Below are positions 11,803 to 19,791 of a DNA stretch of 64,000 bases, one piece after another; positions within the stretch are counted from its first letter, which is position 1, and the number at the start of each line of letters is the position of its first letter. A model generated the notes under the pieces. That model was not told the origin of the DNA and did no database searches. It saw nothing but the letters and a program-made list of their open reading frames with translations. Both the position numbers and the translations under genes were made by a program. The stretch is from Streptomyces sp. NBC_01408 (GTDB lineage: Bacteria; Actinomycetota; Actinomycetes; Streptomycetales; Streptomycetaceae): the NCBI RefSeq assembly GCF_026340255.1, contig NZ_JAPEPJ010000001.1, positions 3,093,001-3,157,000 of the forward strand, in the 5' to 3' direction.

Positions 11803-14307
11803 TTGACGAAACCGACGAGGAAAGGCAAGACGATCGAAGCAGTGTGGTCGGGAACCTGGGTCGCGGACCGGCTGGGCGTGCGCCTGGAGGAGGCCGCCGA
11901 GGAGGTCCGCGAGCCGGGCTCACCGCGGCTCGCGGACCTGCTCGGGCTGGCGCTGCGGCGCAACCCCAAGCGGGCGCACCTGCTCGTCTCGCAGGTCCTG
12001 GGCAAGCACGTCCCGCAGTCCCCGCGGACCGTGTACGCCGCCGGATACGGCCTCGGCGAACGGGTCCGGGCGCTGCTCGGCAACCAGGCCGCCTCCGCGG
12101 TGGTCCTCGGCTACGCCGAGACCGCCACCGGGCTCGGCCACTGCGTCGCCGACGGCCTGGGATACGCCCCCTACCTGCACTCCACCCGCCGGCCGGTGCC
12201 GGGCGTGGAGCCCGCGGGCGGCTTCGAGGAGTCCCACTCGCACGCCACCTCGCACCTGCTGCTGCCCGAGGACCCCGCGCTGCTCGCCGGCAGCGGCCCG
12301 CTGGTCCTCGTCGACGACGAGTTCTCCACCGGCAGCACCGTCCTGAACACCATCCGCGACCTCCACGGCCGCCACCCCCGCCCGCACTACGTGGTCGTCG
12401 CCCTCGTCGACATGCGCTCCGCGGCCGACCGTGACCGGCTCACCGCCTTCGCCGCCGAGATCGGCGCCCGCGTCGACCTCATAGCCCTGGCCTCCGGCAC
12501 GGTCCACCTCCCCGAGGGCATCCTGGCCAAGGGCCAGGCCCTGGTCGCGGAGTACGAGGAGGACCAGCCCGAGGCCGGGGACACTCAGCCCCGCCGGCGT
12601 TTGAGGCGCGGAGCCCCGGCAGACGGCCCGCAGCCGATCACCCGCATCCCGCTCGCCTGGCCGGCCGCAGTGCCGGACGGCGGCCGCCACGGCTTCACCC
12701 CGGCCCACCGCTCGGCCCTGGACAGCGCCGTGCCCGAGATGACGGGCCGGATATCGGCCGCGCTCGGCTACGACCCCGGCCGCGTCCTCGTCCTCGGCAA
12801 CGAAGAGCTGATGTACGCCCCGCTGCGCCTCGCCAAGGCCCTGGAGGAGACCGGCGCGGCCCGCGAGGTCCGGTTCTCCACCACCACCCGCTCGCCCGTG
12901 CTCGCCGTGGACGACCCCGGCTACGCCATCCGCACCCGGCTCGTCTTCCCCGCCCACGACGCGCCCGCCGACGGCCCCGGCGACCGGTACGCGTACAACG
13001 TCGCGGGCGCCGGTTTCGACGCCGTCGTCGCCGTCGTCGACTCCGCCGGTGACACCCCCGAGCTGCGCGCCGGACTCCTCGCGGGCCTTGCCCCGCACAC
13101 CGGCCGCGTCCTGCTGGCCGTCATACCTTCCTACGTACCCGACGTACCCGACCGGCGGGAGCCGATCATGACCGAGCCCCTGCGCGGCCCCGCCTTCTCC
13201 TCGTACGCCCCCGAGGACGTCGGCTGGCTGCTCCAGGACTTCTCCGACGTCGAGCTGGAGGCCCCCACCGAAGAGCGCGAGGAGGCGATCCAGGCGGGCG
13301 GCGCCCACTACGCCGAATCGCTGCCCGTCGAGTACCAGCCGTCCCCGCAGTACCAGGAGCTCTACCGCAGTGCCCTGGCCGCCTCCGCGGCCCGCATAGC
13401 CCGGGCCGTCGGCACGGTCACCGAGACCGTCCTGGCCGAACGCTCCCCGTCCCCCGTCCTGGTCTCCCTGGCCCGCGCCGGAACCCCCGTCGGCGTGCTC
13501 ATGCGCCGCTGGGCCGCCGCCCGGCACGGCCTCGACCTGCCGCACTACGCCGTCTCCATCGTGCGCGGCCGCGGCATCGACGCCAACGCCCTGCGCTGGC
13601 TGGCCGCCCACCACGACCCGGCCGACATCGTCTTCGTCGACGGCTGGACCGGCAAGGGCGCCATCACCCGCGAGCTGAAGGCCGCGCTCGGCGAGTTCCC
13701 CGGCTTCGACCCGGAGATCGTCGTCCTCGCCGACCCCGGCTCCTGCGTGTCGACGTACGGCACCCGCGAGGACTTCCTCATCCCCTCCGCCTGTCTCAAT
13801 TCCACCGTATCCGGACTCATCTCGCGTACGGTTCTGAGGTCCGACCTCGTCGGACCCGCCGACTTCCACGGCGCGAAGTTCTACCGCGAGCTCGCCGGGG
13901 CCGACGTCTCCGTCGACTTCGTCGCCACCGTCGCCGCCCACTTCGACGACGTGGCCGAAGCCGTCGACGACGAGGTCAAGGAGCTGCTGGCGGCCGACCG
14001 CACGCCCACCTGGGAAGGCTGGGCGGCGGTGGAACGCATCAGCGAGGAGTACGGCATCCACGACGTGAACCTGGTCAAGCCCGGCGTCGGCGAGACCACC
14101 CGGGTCCTGCTGCGCCGGGTGCCGTGGAAGATCCTCGCCCAGCGGGGAGCCGGGGCCGACCTGGACCACGTACGCCTGCTCGCCGAGCAGCGCGGCGTCC
14201 CAGTGGAAGAGGTCGACGGGCTGCCCTACACCTGCGTCGGACTCATCCACCCCCGTTTCACGCGCGGCGCCACCGGCGCCGACGGAAAGGCTGTGTCCTC
14301 GAAGTGA
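11803..14307 (+). CDS. Fused PRTase-TRSP-StiP-PELOTA protein of the Ter cassette
   Basis: This 834-residue protein joins parts that are often separate genes. Residues ~1-220 are a phosphoribosyltransferase with the PRPP loop LVLVDDEFSTGST. Residues ~280-420 are a TRSP domain containing TTTRSPVLAVDD, the motif that names it. Residues ~460-720 are a second PRTase-like StiP domain with VFVDGWTGKGAI and GTREDFLIPSACLNSTVSG, including the conserved Cys. The C-terminus (~740-825) fits the PELOTA-like RNA-binding domain. The linker near residue 263 is encoded by an interspersed repeat (12586-12611). The start is uncertain: TTG 11803, or GTG 11842 with weak ribosome-binding sites. Its stop overlaps the next start. 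Confidence 0.88.
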   Translation: MTKPTRKGKTIEAVWSGTWVADRLGVRLEEAAEEVREPGSPRLADLLGLALRRNPKRAHLLVSQVLGKHVPQSPRTVYAAGYGLGERVRALLGNQAASAVVLGYAETATGLGHCVADGLGYAPYLHSTRRPVPGVEPAGGFEESHSHATSHLLLPEDPALLAGSGPLVLVDDEFSTGSTVLNTIRDLHGRHPRPHYVVVALVDMRSAADRDRLTAFAAEIGARVDLIALASGTVHLPEGILAKGQALVAEYEEDQPEAGDTQPRRRLRRGAPADGPQPITRIPLAWPAAVPDGGRHGFTPAHRSALDSAVPEMTGRISAALGYDPGRVLVLGNEELMYAPLRLAKALEETGAAREVRFSTTTRSPVLAVDDPGYAIRTRLVFPAHDAPADGPGDRYAYNVAGAGFDAVVAVVDSAGDTPELRAGLLAGLAPHTGRVLLAVIPSYVPDVPDRREPIMTEPLRGPAFSSYAPEDVGWLLQDFSDVELEAPTEEREEAIQAGGAHYAESLPVEYQPSPQYQELYRSALAASAARIARAVGTVTETVLAERSPSPVLVSLARAGTPVGVLMRRWAAARHGLDLPHYAVSIVRGRGIDANALRWLAAHHDPADIVFVDGWTGKGAITRELKAALGEFPGFDPEIVVLADPGSCVSTYGTREDFLIPSACLNSTVSGLISRTVLRSDLVGPADFHGAKFYRELAGADVSVDFVATVAAHFDDVAEAVDDEVKELLAADRTPTWEGWAAVERISEEYGIHDVNLVKPGVGETTRVLLRRVPWKILAQRGAGADLDHVRLLAEQRGVPVEEVDGLPYTCVGLIHPRFTRGATGADGKAVSSK
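12586..12611 (-). repeat. Interspersed GC-rich repeat inside the PRTase gene
   Basis: This copy is in reverse orientation and matches the core CTCAAACGCCGGCGGGGCTG seen at 45891, 46081 and 61102. It is translated here as QPRRRLRRGA, in the linker between the PRTase and TRSP domains. Confidence 0.75.
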
Positions 14308-15134
14308 CTGTCCTGATAGCCAGCGACCTCGACCGTACGCTCATCTACTCGTCGGCCGCCCTCGCCCTGACCATGCCGGACCCGGTGGCCCCCCGGCTGC
14401 TGTGCGTCGAGGTCCACGAGAGCAAGCCGCTGTCCTTCATGACGGAGACGGCGGCCGGCCTGCTGGCGGAGCTGACGGCCGACCCGTCGGTGGTCTTCGT
14501 CCCGACGACGACGCGGACCCGCAAGCAGTACCAGCGGATCAGCTTCCCCGGCCGCCCGGCCCGCTACGCGATCTGCGCCAACGGCGGCCAGCTGCTGGTC
14601 GACGGGGTCCCCGACCGGGACTGGCGCCGGCAGGTCGCCGCCCGCCTCGCCGAGGAGTGCGCCCCGCTGGAGGAGGTGCACGCCCACCTGCTGGCGACGG
14701 CGGACCCCGCCTGGCTGCGCAAGGCGCGCCTGGCGGAGGACCTCTTCGCCTACCTGGTCGTCGAACGCGACCTGGTCCCCGAGGAATGGCTCAAGTCCCT
14801 GACGCGCTGGTCCGAGGCCCGCGGCTGGACCGTCTCCCTCCAGGGCCGCAAGATCTACGCGGTCCCGCGCCCGCTCACCAAGAGCGCGGCGATGTACGAG
14901 GTGGCCCGCCGTACGGGAGCCACCACCACCCTCGCCGCGGGCGACTCCCTGCTGGACGCCGACCTGCTCCTCGCCGCGGACGCGGCCTGGCGCCCCGGCC
15001 ACGGCGAACTGGCCGAAGCGGGCTGGACGGCCCCGACGGTGACGGCCCTGCCGACGGCGGGCGTCCTCGCCGGCGAGGAAATCGTCCGCGCATTCACCGG
15101 GGAAGCCGCCCGGCTCGGCACACTGGGCGCATGA
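14304..15134 (+). CDS. HAD-family phosphatase of the Ter cassette
   Basis: This encodes a 276-residue HAD hydrolase. Motif I is DLDRT with the nucleophile Asp8 and acid/base Asp10. Motif II is VFVPTTTRTRKQY, a Lys lies in the cap region (GRKIYAVPRPLTK) and motif IV is AAGDSLLDADLL, as in the Cof-type sugar-phosphate phosphatases. The GTG start overlaps the previous stop (GTGA), which indicates translational coupling with the PRTase/StiP protein. In Ter systems a HAD phosphatase is proposed to remove a phosphate from the PRPP-derived product. Confidence 0.9.
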   Translation: MTVLIASDLDRTLIYSSAALALTMPDPVAPRLLCVEVHESKPLSFMTETAAGLLAELTADPSVVFVPTTTRTRKQYQRISFPGRPARYAICANGGQLLVDGVPDRDWRRQVAARLAEECAPLEEVHAHLLATADPAWLRKARLAEDLFAYLVVERDLVPEEWLKSLTRWSEARGWTVSLQGRKIYAVPRPLTKSAAMYEVARRTGATTTLAAGDSLLDADLLLAADAAWRPGHGELAEAGWTAPTVTALPTAGVLAGEEIVRAFTGEAARLGTLGA

Positions 15135-15790
15135 CCAAGGGCAACAGCACCAAGATCACCGACGAGCTGTACCAGTACATGCTCGACCACAACCCCCCGC
15201 TGGACGAGGTCCAGCGGGGGCTGGTGGCGACCACCTACGAGAAGTTCCCGGACGTCGCCGGCATGCAGTCGGCGGAGGAGCAGGGCCCGCTGCTGGCGTT
15301 CCTGGTCCGGCTGACCGGCGCACGCCACATCGTGGAAGTCGGCACCTTCACCGGCTTCTCCACCCTGTCGATGGCCCAGGCGCTGCCCGCCGACGGCCGC
15401 CTCATCGCCTGCGACGTCTCCGAGGAGTGGACGGCGTACGGGCGGCAGGCCTGGGAGGCGGCGGGCGTCGCCGACCGCATCGACCTGCGCATCGCCCCGG
15501 CGCTGGAAACCCTCCGGGCGATGCCCGCAGAACCCCACGTCGACCTGGCCTACCTGGACGCGGACAAGGAGAACCAGATCGCGTACTGGGAGGAACTCGT
15601 GCCCAGGCTGCGCACGGGCGGCCTGATCGTCACGGACAACACCCTGTACCACGGCACGGTCCTCGACGAGTCGGCCACCGGCTCGGCGGCGGGGGTCCGC
15701 GCCTTCAACGAACACGTCGCGGCGGACCCCAGGACGGACTCCGTCCTGCTGGCGATCTCGGACGGCCTCACCCTGTCGCGCAAGCGCTGA
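15131..15790 (+). CDS. SAM-dependent O-methyltransferase (caffeoyl-CoA OMT-like)
   Basis: This encodes a 219-residue class I methyltransferase of the O-methyltransferase family 3 (catechol/caffeoyl-CoA type). The SAM motif is IVEVGTFTGFSTL near residue 60, followed by IACDVSEEW, a metal-type Asp in AYLDADKENQ, and IVTDNTLYHG. The ATG at 15131 overlaps the HAD stop (ATGA), so it is the fourth coupled gene of the cassette, and a shared terminator hairpin follows. Its position suggests methylation of the cassette product. The acceptor is unknown. Confidence 0.9.
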   Translation: MTKGNSTKITDELYQYMLDHNPPLDEVQRGLVATTYEKFPDVAGMQSAEEQGPLLAFLVRLTGARHIVEVGTFTGFSTLSMAQALPADGRLIACDVSEEWTAYGRQAWEAAGVADRIDLRIAPALETLRAMPAEPHVDLAYLDADKENQIAYWEELVPRLRTGGLIVTDNTLYHGTVLDESATGSAAGVRAFNEHVAADPRTDSVLLAISDGLTLSRKR

Positions 15791-15814
15791 CGGGTTCGTC
15801 CGTCGCGTCCTGCC

Positions 15815-15846
15815 CGGTCCCGACCGGTCCTGCCTGGTCGGGACCG
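15815..15846. terminator. Bidirectional hairpin between OMT and FmdB genes
   Basis: CGGTCCCGACC and GGTCGGGACCG form a perfect 11-bp stem with a 10-nt loop between two convergent genes. Confidence 0.75.
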
Positions 15847-15870
15847 GTCGGGACCGGTACAGCCTCAGCC

Positions 15871-16089
15871 TCAGCCGCAGCCGCCACCACCACAGCAGCC
15901 GCCCCCGCCCCCGCCGCCCATGGCGGGCGCGGGCGCGCCGCTGCTCCCGCCGACGGCCACGGCCGACAGCAGCTTGACGGTGTCGGCGTGGCCCGCGGGG
16001 CAGTCGGCGGGCGCGGAGGACTCGGCCATCGGCCGGCTGACCTCAAAGGTGTCGTCGCAGGTCCGGCAGCGGTATTCGTATCGAGGCAT
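15871..16089 (-). CDS. FmdB-family zinc-ribbon protein
   Basis: This small protein of 72 residues starts MPRYEYRCRTCDDTFEV, the FmdB-type zinc ribbon. The first metal pair is CRTC. The second is DCPAGH, where a His replaces the usual second Cys, a variant common in Streptomyces. The protein ends in a Gly/Cys-rich tail (MGGGGGGGCCGGGGCG). The inner ATG at 16089 was chosen because the domain begins there. It may be regulatory or a metal chaperone; the role is not known. The DUF4383 gene ends 11 nt upstream. Confidence 0.85.
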   Translation of the reverse strand: MPRYEYRCRTCDDTFEVSRPMAESSAPADCPAGHADTVKLLSAVAVGGSSGAPAPAMGGGGGGGCCGGGGCG

Positions 16090-16099
16090 GCGGCTAAGA

Positions 16100-16816
16100 C
16101 TAGAACGTTCTCCCGGCCGTGCGGGTGCGTTGCTCACGGGCCGCCTGGTCCGGGTGTCGGGCACGCCAGTACGGATTGTCGTGGGGCAGGGCGCTGCCCA
16201 CCCGCCCGTACATGCCGAACCACATCAGCATCACGCCGACGACGAAACTGAACAGCACGTTCTGGATCTTGAAGGCCAGGAAGTTCAGGCTCGTGTCCAG
16301 CAGCGCGAGGTTCACGAACCCGCTCGCGATGAACAGCAGACCCAGCGCGATGTTCAGGGTCGAAGCGAAGGTCCCGCCGATCACCATCCCGGTGAACAGC
16401 AGGGCGCCGATGCAGATCGACAGGACACTCAGCGCGCCGTTGGTGTTCAGCGCGAGCACCGTGTCCCCACCCGTGTCGAAGAACCCGATCCGGTCGATGA
16501 GCCCCAGGATGCCGAAGGCGACCAGCAGCAGCCCGGTCAGGCCGGCGCCGACCCGGTAGACCGTGCTCAGCCGGTGATCGGTGGGCAGATGATTGTCGAG
16601 CCGGGCGTTGACGGGATGCAGGACGCGGCGCAGCAATCTCTGCGAGACCGGTGGTGGTTCGTGGGACGGGTAAGGCTCATGGGCCATGTACGGCGCGTAG
16701 TGCTCATGGGGCTCGTGGCACCCGTACACGGCATGAGGCGCGTAAGACTCATGCGGCACAGGGGGTGCCTGGGGTGCGCGGGGCGCACGAGGCTTGTGGA
16801 AAGTGTGGGCAGCCAT
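16100..16816 (-). CDS. DUF4383 membrane protein with His/Pro/Tyr-rich N-terminus
   Basis: This 238-residue protein has four transmembrane helices between residues ~85 and 210 (VYRVGAGLTGLLLVAFGILGL, ALSVLSICIGALLFTGMVIGG, LNIALGLLFIASGFVNLALL, FSFVVGVMLMWFGMYG). This is the DUF4383 layout. The first ~60 residues are unusual: at least eight His mixed with Pro, Tyr and Glu (HESYAPHAVYGCHEPHEHYA), which could bind metal. The mature function is unknown. It is adjacent to, and probably co-transcribed with, fmdB. Confidence 0.85.
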   Translation of the reverse strand: MAAHTFHKPRAPRAPQAPPVPHESYAPHAVYGCHEPHEHYAPYMAHEPYPSHEPPPVSQRLLRRVLHPVNARLDNHLPTDHRLSTVYRVGAGLTGLLLVAFGILGLIDRIGFFDTGGDTVLALNTNGALSVLSICIGALLFTGMVIGGTFASTLNIALGLLFIASGFVNLALLDTSLNFLAFKIQNVLFSFVVGVMLMWFGMYGRVGSALPHDNPYWRARHPDQAAREQRTRTAGRTF

Positions 16817-16926
16817 AGTGCCCTCCTCTGCTCCGTTCCCGGAACCTCCAGCATCCGCCCGCGCACACCCCAGGACAACCCCGGACCCACTCGTCCAGGG
16901 CCGGTTCTTCGGTTCAGGTCCTCGTC

Positions 16927-18171
16927 CTAACCGACGGCGCGCTGGTCCCGTATGTCCGCCACCACCCGGCCCACCGCCACCCGGACCTCCTCCATCTCCT
17001 GCAGGAAGTGCCAGTAGTCCGGATGCCGCCCCTCCAGCGCCGCCAGGGCCCGGCCCACCCGCGCCACCGCCGCGTCCAGCGGACCCGCGTGCCGCGGATC
17101 GGGCACACTGCGGCCCGCCATCGCCAGCCGCTGCGCATCCCGGATCGCGAACCGGGTCCGGTCCACCTCCGCCTGCGGATCCCGCGCCACCGCCTCCAGC
17201 CGCGTCAGCCGGTCCTGCGCCGCCGACACCGCCTCGTCGGTGGCGTCCAGCGAAGCCCGGACCGCCTCGATCAGCGCCCCTACGTCGGCCCAGCGCTGCT
17301 CCTCCCGCGCCCCGGCCGCCTCCCGCAGCTGCTCCTCGGCCCGCGCGACGTCCCGTACCGCCTCGTCCGGGACCTGCTGAAGGTCCTGCCAGCAGGCCGC
17401 GCTGAACCGCCGGCGCAGCTCGCTGAGGACCGGATCCACCCGGTCCGCCCGATTGCGCAGCGCCTGCGCGCGCGTCCGCAGACTCACCAGTCGCCGGTCG
17501 ATCTCCGCTGCCCGCTCCGGCAGCCGCGCGGCCTCGGCCCGTATCGCCTCCGCGTCCCGCAGGATCCGGTCGGCGCGCTGCACCGTCGCCTGCACCCCGT
17601 GGAGCGCGGCCCCCTGGTTGAGCAGCGTCAGCTCGGGCCCGAGCCGGGCCAACCGCACGGCCAGGTCATCGGCCCGCATCCCCTGGGCCCGCACCCCGTC
17701 CAGCGCGTCACTCGCCGCCAGCAGCGCCGCCCTGGCCCGCTCCCGCGCCGGAGCCACCCGCGCGAGCTGCGTCTCCGCCTTGTCCAGCAGCGGCTGCAAC
17801 CCCTGCGCGAACCGGTCCAGCTCCGCCTTGACCCGTACCAGCTCCTCCCGCGCCCGGGTCAGCTCCTGCGTGGCCCGCGCGGCGACCGAGGCCTGCAGCT
17901 CCGGACGGTCCAGATCGTGCGCGTCGACCGCCTCGATGTACACGTGACTGACCTGGTCGATGCGCTGCCCCAGCGCGGTGAACCCCTCGCCCGCCTGCCG
18001 CGCGGCGGGAGACCCGTCCGCCGCGGCGATGGTCTCGACCGAGATCCGCAGATCCCGCTGCGCGCTGTCCAGCTCGTAGAACGCCGCGGCCGCGGCATCC
18101 TTCGCCGCCTGCGCGTCGGCCCGCCGACTCTCGTCCCGCCCACCGAACCAACGCCGGGATGCCGTCGTCAC
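16927..18171 (-). CDS. Long coiled-coil protein next to the Ter locus
   Basis: This encodes a 414-residue protein without transmembrane segments. After MTTASRRWFGGRDESRRADAQ it is almost entirely Ala/Arg/Glu/Leu-rich helix with heptad character (DLAVRLARLGPELTLL, AEAARLPERAAEIDRRL, RAEEQLREAAGAREEQ). The final segment is EGRHPDYWHFLQEMEEVRVAVGRVVADIRDQ. GTG 18171 was chosen because GGGAGAGG lies just upstream; the open frame starts further upstream without homology. Function is unknown. Coiled-coil partners are frequent around ter genes, so a scaffold role is plausible. Confidence 0.75.
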   Translation of the reverse strand: MTTASRRWFGGRDESRRADAQAAKDAAAAAFYELDSAQRDLRISVETIAAADGSPAARQAGEGFTALGQRIDQVSHVYIEAVDAHDLDRPELQASVAARATQELTRAREELVRVKAELDRFAQGLQPLLDKAETQLARVAPARERARAALLAASDALDGVRAQGMRADDLAVRLARLGPELTLLNQGAALHGVQATVQRADRILRDAEAIRAEAARLPERAAEIDRRLVSLRTRAQALRNRADRVDPVLSELRRRFSAACWQDLQQVPDEAVRDVARAEEQLREAAGAREEQRWADVGALIEAVRASLDATDEAVSAAQDRLTRLEAVARDPQAEVDRTRFAIRDAQRLAMAGRSVPDPRHAGPLDAAVARVGRALAALEGRHPDYWHFLQEMEEVRVAVGRVVADIRDQRAVG

Positions 18172-18277
18172 AATCCCTCTCCCGTGCCGCGTCCGCTCAT
18201 GCCCCGCTCCATTCTCCCCCACAGGAACGGGTTTGCGTGGGGGGTAGGCCCGGCATGTAGGCTGTCCACTCATCCAC

Positions 18278-18352
18278 GGGTGTGTAGCTCAGGGGTAGAG
18301 CGCTGCTCTTACAAAGCAGATGTCGGCGGTTCGAAACCGTCCACGCCCACCA
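18278..18352 (+). tRNA. tRNA-Val (anticodon UAC), CCA encoded
   Basis: The 75-nt sequence folds fully. The acceptor stem is GGGTGTG/CACGCCC, the D stem GCTC/GAGC, and the anticodon stem CTGCT/AGCAG with loop CTTACAA (anticodon TAC). The T arm is GGCGG-TTCGAAA-CCGTC, followed by A73 and an encoded CCA. Its 3' part from the anticodon loop onward has been replaced by the identical sequence brought in by the integrated element, so the tRNA stays functional. It should read GUA and possibly other GUN codons. Confidence 0.95.
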
Positions 18353-18354
18353 GT
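18308..18354 (+). repeat. attL: 47-bp att direct repeat in the intact tRNA-Val
   Basis: The repeat runs from CTTACAA of the anticodon loop to CCAGT and is identical to 23989-24035. The integrase gene lies 66 bp away, as expected for an element end. Confidence 0.92.
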
Positions 18355-18359
18355 GAAAA

Positions 18360-18387
18360 GACCCCCCGCCAATCATGGCGGGGGGTC
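18360..18387 (+). terminator. Terminator carried by the element behind tRNA-Val
   Basis: GACCCCCCGCC and GGCGGGGGGTC form an 11-bp stem with a 6-nt loop followed by TTTT. The original chromosomal terminator, of related sequence, is now at 24037-24072. The element thus brings its own replacement. The hairpin could also end the integrase transcript from the other side. Confidence 0.85.
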
Positions 18388-18389
18388 TT

Positions 18390-18419
18390 TTACATCTCCA
18401 GATGACATCAACGGGAGCG
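18390..18419 (+). repeat. Candidate integrase arm-binding repeat, left
   Basis: TTACATC and TGACATCAACG are spaced 13 bp start to start. The same pair, with the same spacing and direction, occurs at the right end (23883-23912); 22 of 30 positions match. Placement just inside both att sites is typical of arm-type sites of tyrosine integrases. Confidence 0.45.
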
Positions 18420-18420
18420 C

Positions 18421-19575
18421 TCAGGAACGGCCGGGACGCTGCCTCAACAGCCGGTCCATGTGCCCGATCGCCTCGCGCTGCGTCTCCTGCACGACGTGCG
18501 CGTACACGTTCATCGTGACGGCGATCTGACTGTGCCCGAGGATCTCCATCACCACCCGGGGCGGTACGCCGGCGGCGGTCAACAAAGTGGCCGTCCCGTG
18601 CCGCGCGTCGTGCAGCCGAATGACCCTGAGACCAGCGTCCTTGGCCACGCGGGTGAAGGACCGGTAGACGTTCCGCGGCTCGATGGGCCGACCGGTCCGG
18701 GTGGTGAACACGTACCCGGACTCCTGCCAGGCGTCTCCGGCCTTGGCCCGCGCCTCGGCCTGCTTCATCCGCTGCCAGCGCAGGGGAGCGACGCAGATCC
18801 CGGGCAGGGGGAGGGTCTGCCGACGGCGCCGTCCCTTGGGGTCGTCCTCGTAGGCCTCGCCCCCAACGCGCTGCCGCTGCGTCCGGACCCGGATCTCGCG
18901 TCTGTCGAGGTCCACGTTCTCCCACCGGAGTCCCACGATCTCGCCCCGCCGGAATCCGAGCGCGATGGCCAGGACAAAGGCGGCGAACAGCGGGTCCTTA
19001 CGGCCGGCGGCGAGGAAGTCCAAGGTTTCCTGGAGGCTCCAGGGCGACAGGTCCCGCGCCTCAACCTTGGGCGGCTCGACGAGCGTTGCCACGTTCCGTG
19101 TGACCAGCTCCTCCCGGACCGCAGCAGCGAGAGCGGTTCGCAGCACACGGTGCGACTCCTTGGCGGTTGCCGCGCTGGTCTTCTTCTGCAGCTGCACGAG
19201 GACCCGCCGGACGTCACCCACGCCCAGCGATTCCAGCCGCTTCGACCCGAGCAACGGCACCAGGTAGAGCCGGACATGCGTCTCGTACTTGGCGAAGGTC
19301 GTGCGCTTGCGGTGCGGCTTCACGATGTTGTCCAGCCAGTACGGCAGCCACTCGGAGAGCTTGGCGGACCGCGTCGGCACGGGCACGCCCTGGTCGACCT
19401 TGGCGAGCAGGTCCCGGCGCTTCACGTCGCACTCGGCCCAGGTCTTGCCGTAGGCGAACTTCCGCGCTCGGGTGCCATCGGGCTGGAGGACGTACACGGC
19501 AGCCTGGAACCGGCCGTCCTTGCGCTGGGTGATGGTGCCCGCGCCGTTCGGGTTGCGCTTGCGCTGGGTGGCCAT
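18421..19575 (-). CDS. int: Tyrosine recombinase (integrase)
   Basis: This 384-residue integrase catalyses site-specific recombination between the element and tRNA-Val. An N-terminal AP2-like arm-binding part (MATQRKRNPNGAGTITQRKDGR) is followed by a SAM-like core-binding domain (about 70-155, WLPYWLDNIVKPHRKRTT) and the catalytic domain. Catalytic residues are visible as Arg in LGFRRGEIVGLRW, the HDARHG box, the His of GHSQ and the Tyr of NVYAHVV. The gene points toward attL, and its start overlaps the excisionase stop (ATGA). Confidence 0.95.
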   Translation of the reverse strand: MATQRKRNPNGAGTITQRKDGRFQAAVYVLQPDGTRARKFAYGKTWAECDVKRRDLLAKVDQGVPVPTRSAKLSEWLPYWLDNIVKPHRKRTTFAKYETHVRLYLVPLLGSKRLESLGVGDVRRVLVQLQKKTSAATAKESHRVLRTALAAAVREELVTRNVATLVEPPKVEARDLSPWSLQETLDFLAAGRKDPLFAAFVLAIALGFRRGEIVGLRWENVDLDRREIRVRTQRQRVGGEAYEDDPKGRRRRQTLPLPGICVAPLRWQRMKQAEARAKAGDAWQESGYVFTTRTGRPIEPRNVYRSFTRVAKDAGLRVIRLHDARHGTATLLTAAGVPPRVVMEILGHSQIAVTMNVYAHVVQETQREAIGHMDRLLRQRPGRS

Positions 19576-19742
19576 CAGGCAGCCTCTCCGATCTCGAAAT
19601 CGATGAACTCCCGGACGGCGTCGGCGGGGATACGGCGAGCCCGGCCGACGGTGATGGAGACGAGCCGCCGGGACCGGATGAGGTCGTAGACGGTCGACCG
19701 CCCGAGCTTGAGCCGCTGCATGACCTCGGGCACGGTGGTCAA
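19575..19742 (-). CDS. xis: Excisionase / helix-turn-helix DNA-binding protein
   Basis: This gene encodes about 55 residues and is too short for usual ORF lists. Read from TTG (complement 19740-19742) it gives MTTVPEVMQRLKLG, then RSTVYDLIRSRRLVSITVG and RARRIPADAVREFIDF. This is the winged MerR-like helix-turn-helix of actinobacterial Xis proteins. GTG at 19731-19733 is an alternative start giving 52 residues. Its stop overlaps the integrase ATG, which couples the two. It should bend DNA at the att arms and favour excision. Confidence 0.88.
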   Translation of the reverse strand: MTTVPEVMQRLKLGRSTVYDLIRSRRLVSITVGRARRIPADAVREFIDFEIGEAA

Positions 19743-19770
19743 CCCGCTACGAAGGAAAACTCGTAGCGGG
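19743..19770 (-). terminator. Hairpin between the GntR gene and xis
   Basis: CCCGCTACGA and TCGTAGCGGG form a perfect 10-bp stem with an A-rich 8-nt loop. It lies right after the GntR gene and immediately before the xis start, so it may limit read-through into xis-int. Confidence 0.7.
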
Positions 19771-19791
19771 CTGTGGGGAGTTGAGCGACCG

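Noticed and set aside
11920..14250. A 776-codon open frame opposite the PRTase/StiP gene
   Set aside because: Low-complexity Gly/Asp/Val composition typical of a shadow frame; the plus-strand protein has clear motifs.
14124..14303. Longer N-terminus for the HAD phosphatase
   Set aside because: It would overlap the PRTase/StiP gene by 180 bp; the HAD motif I begins directly after GTG 14304.
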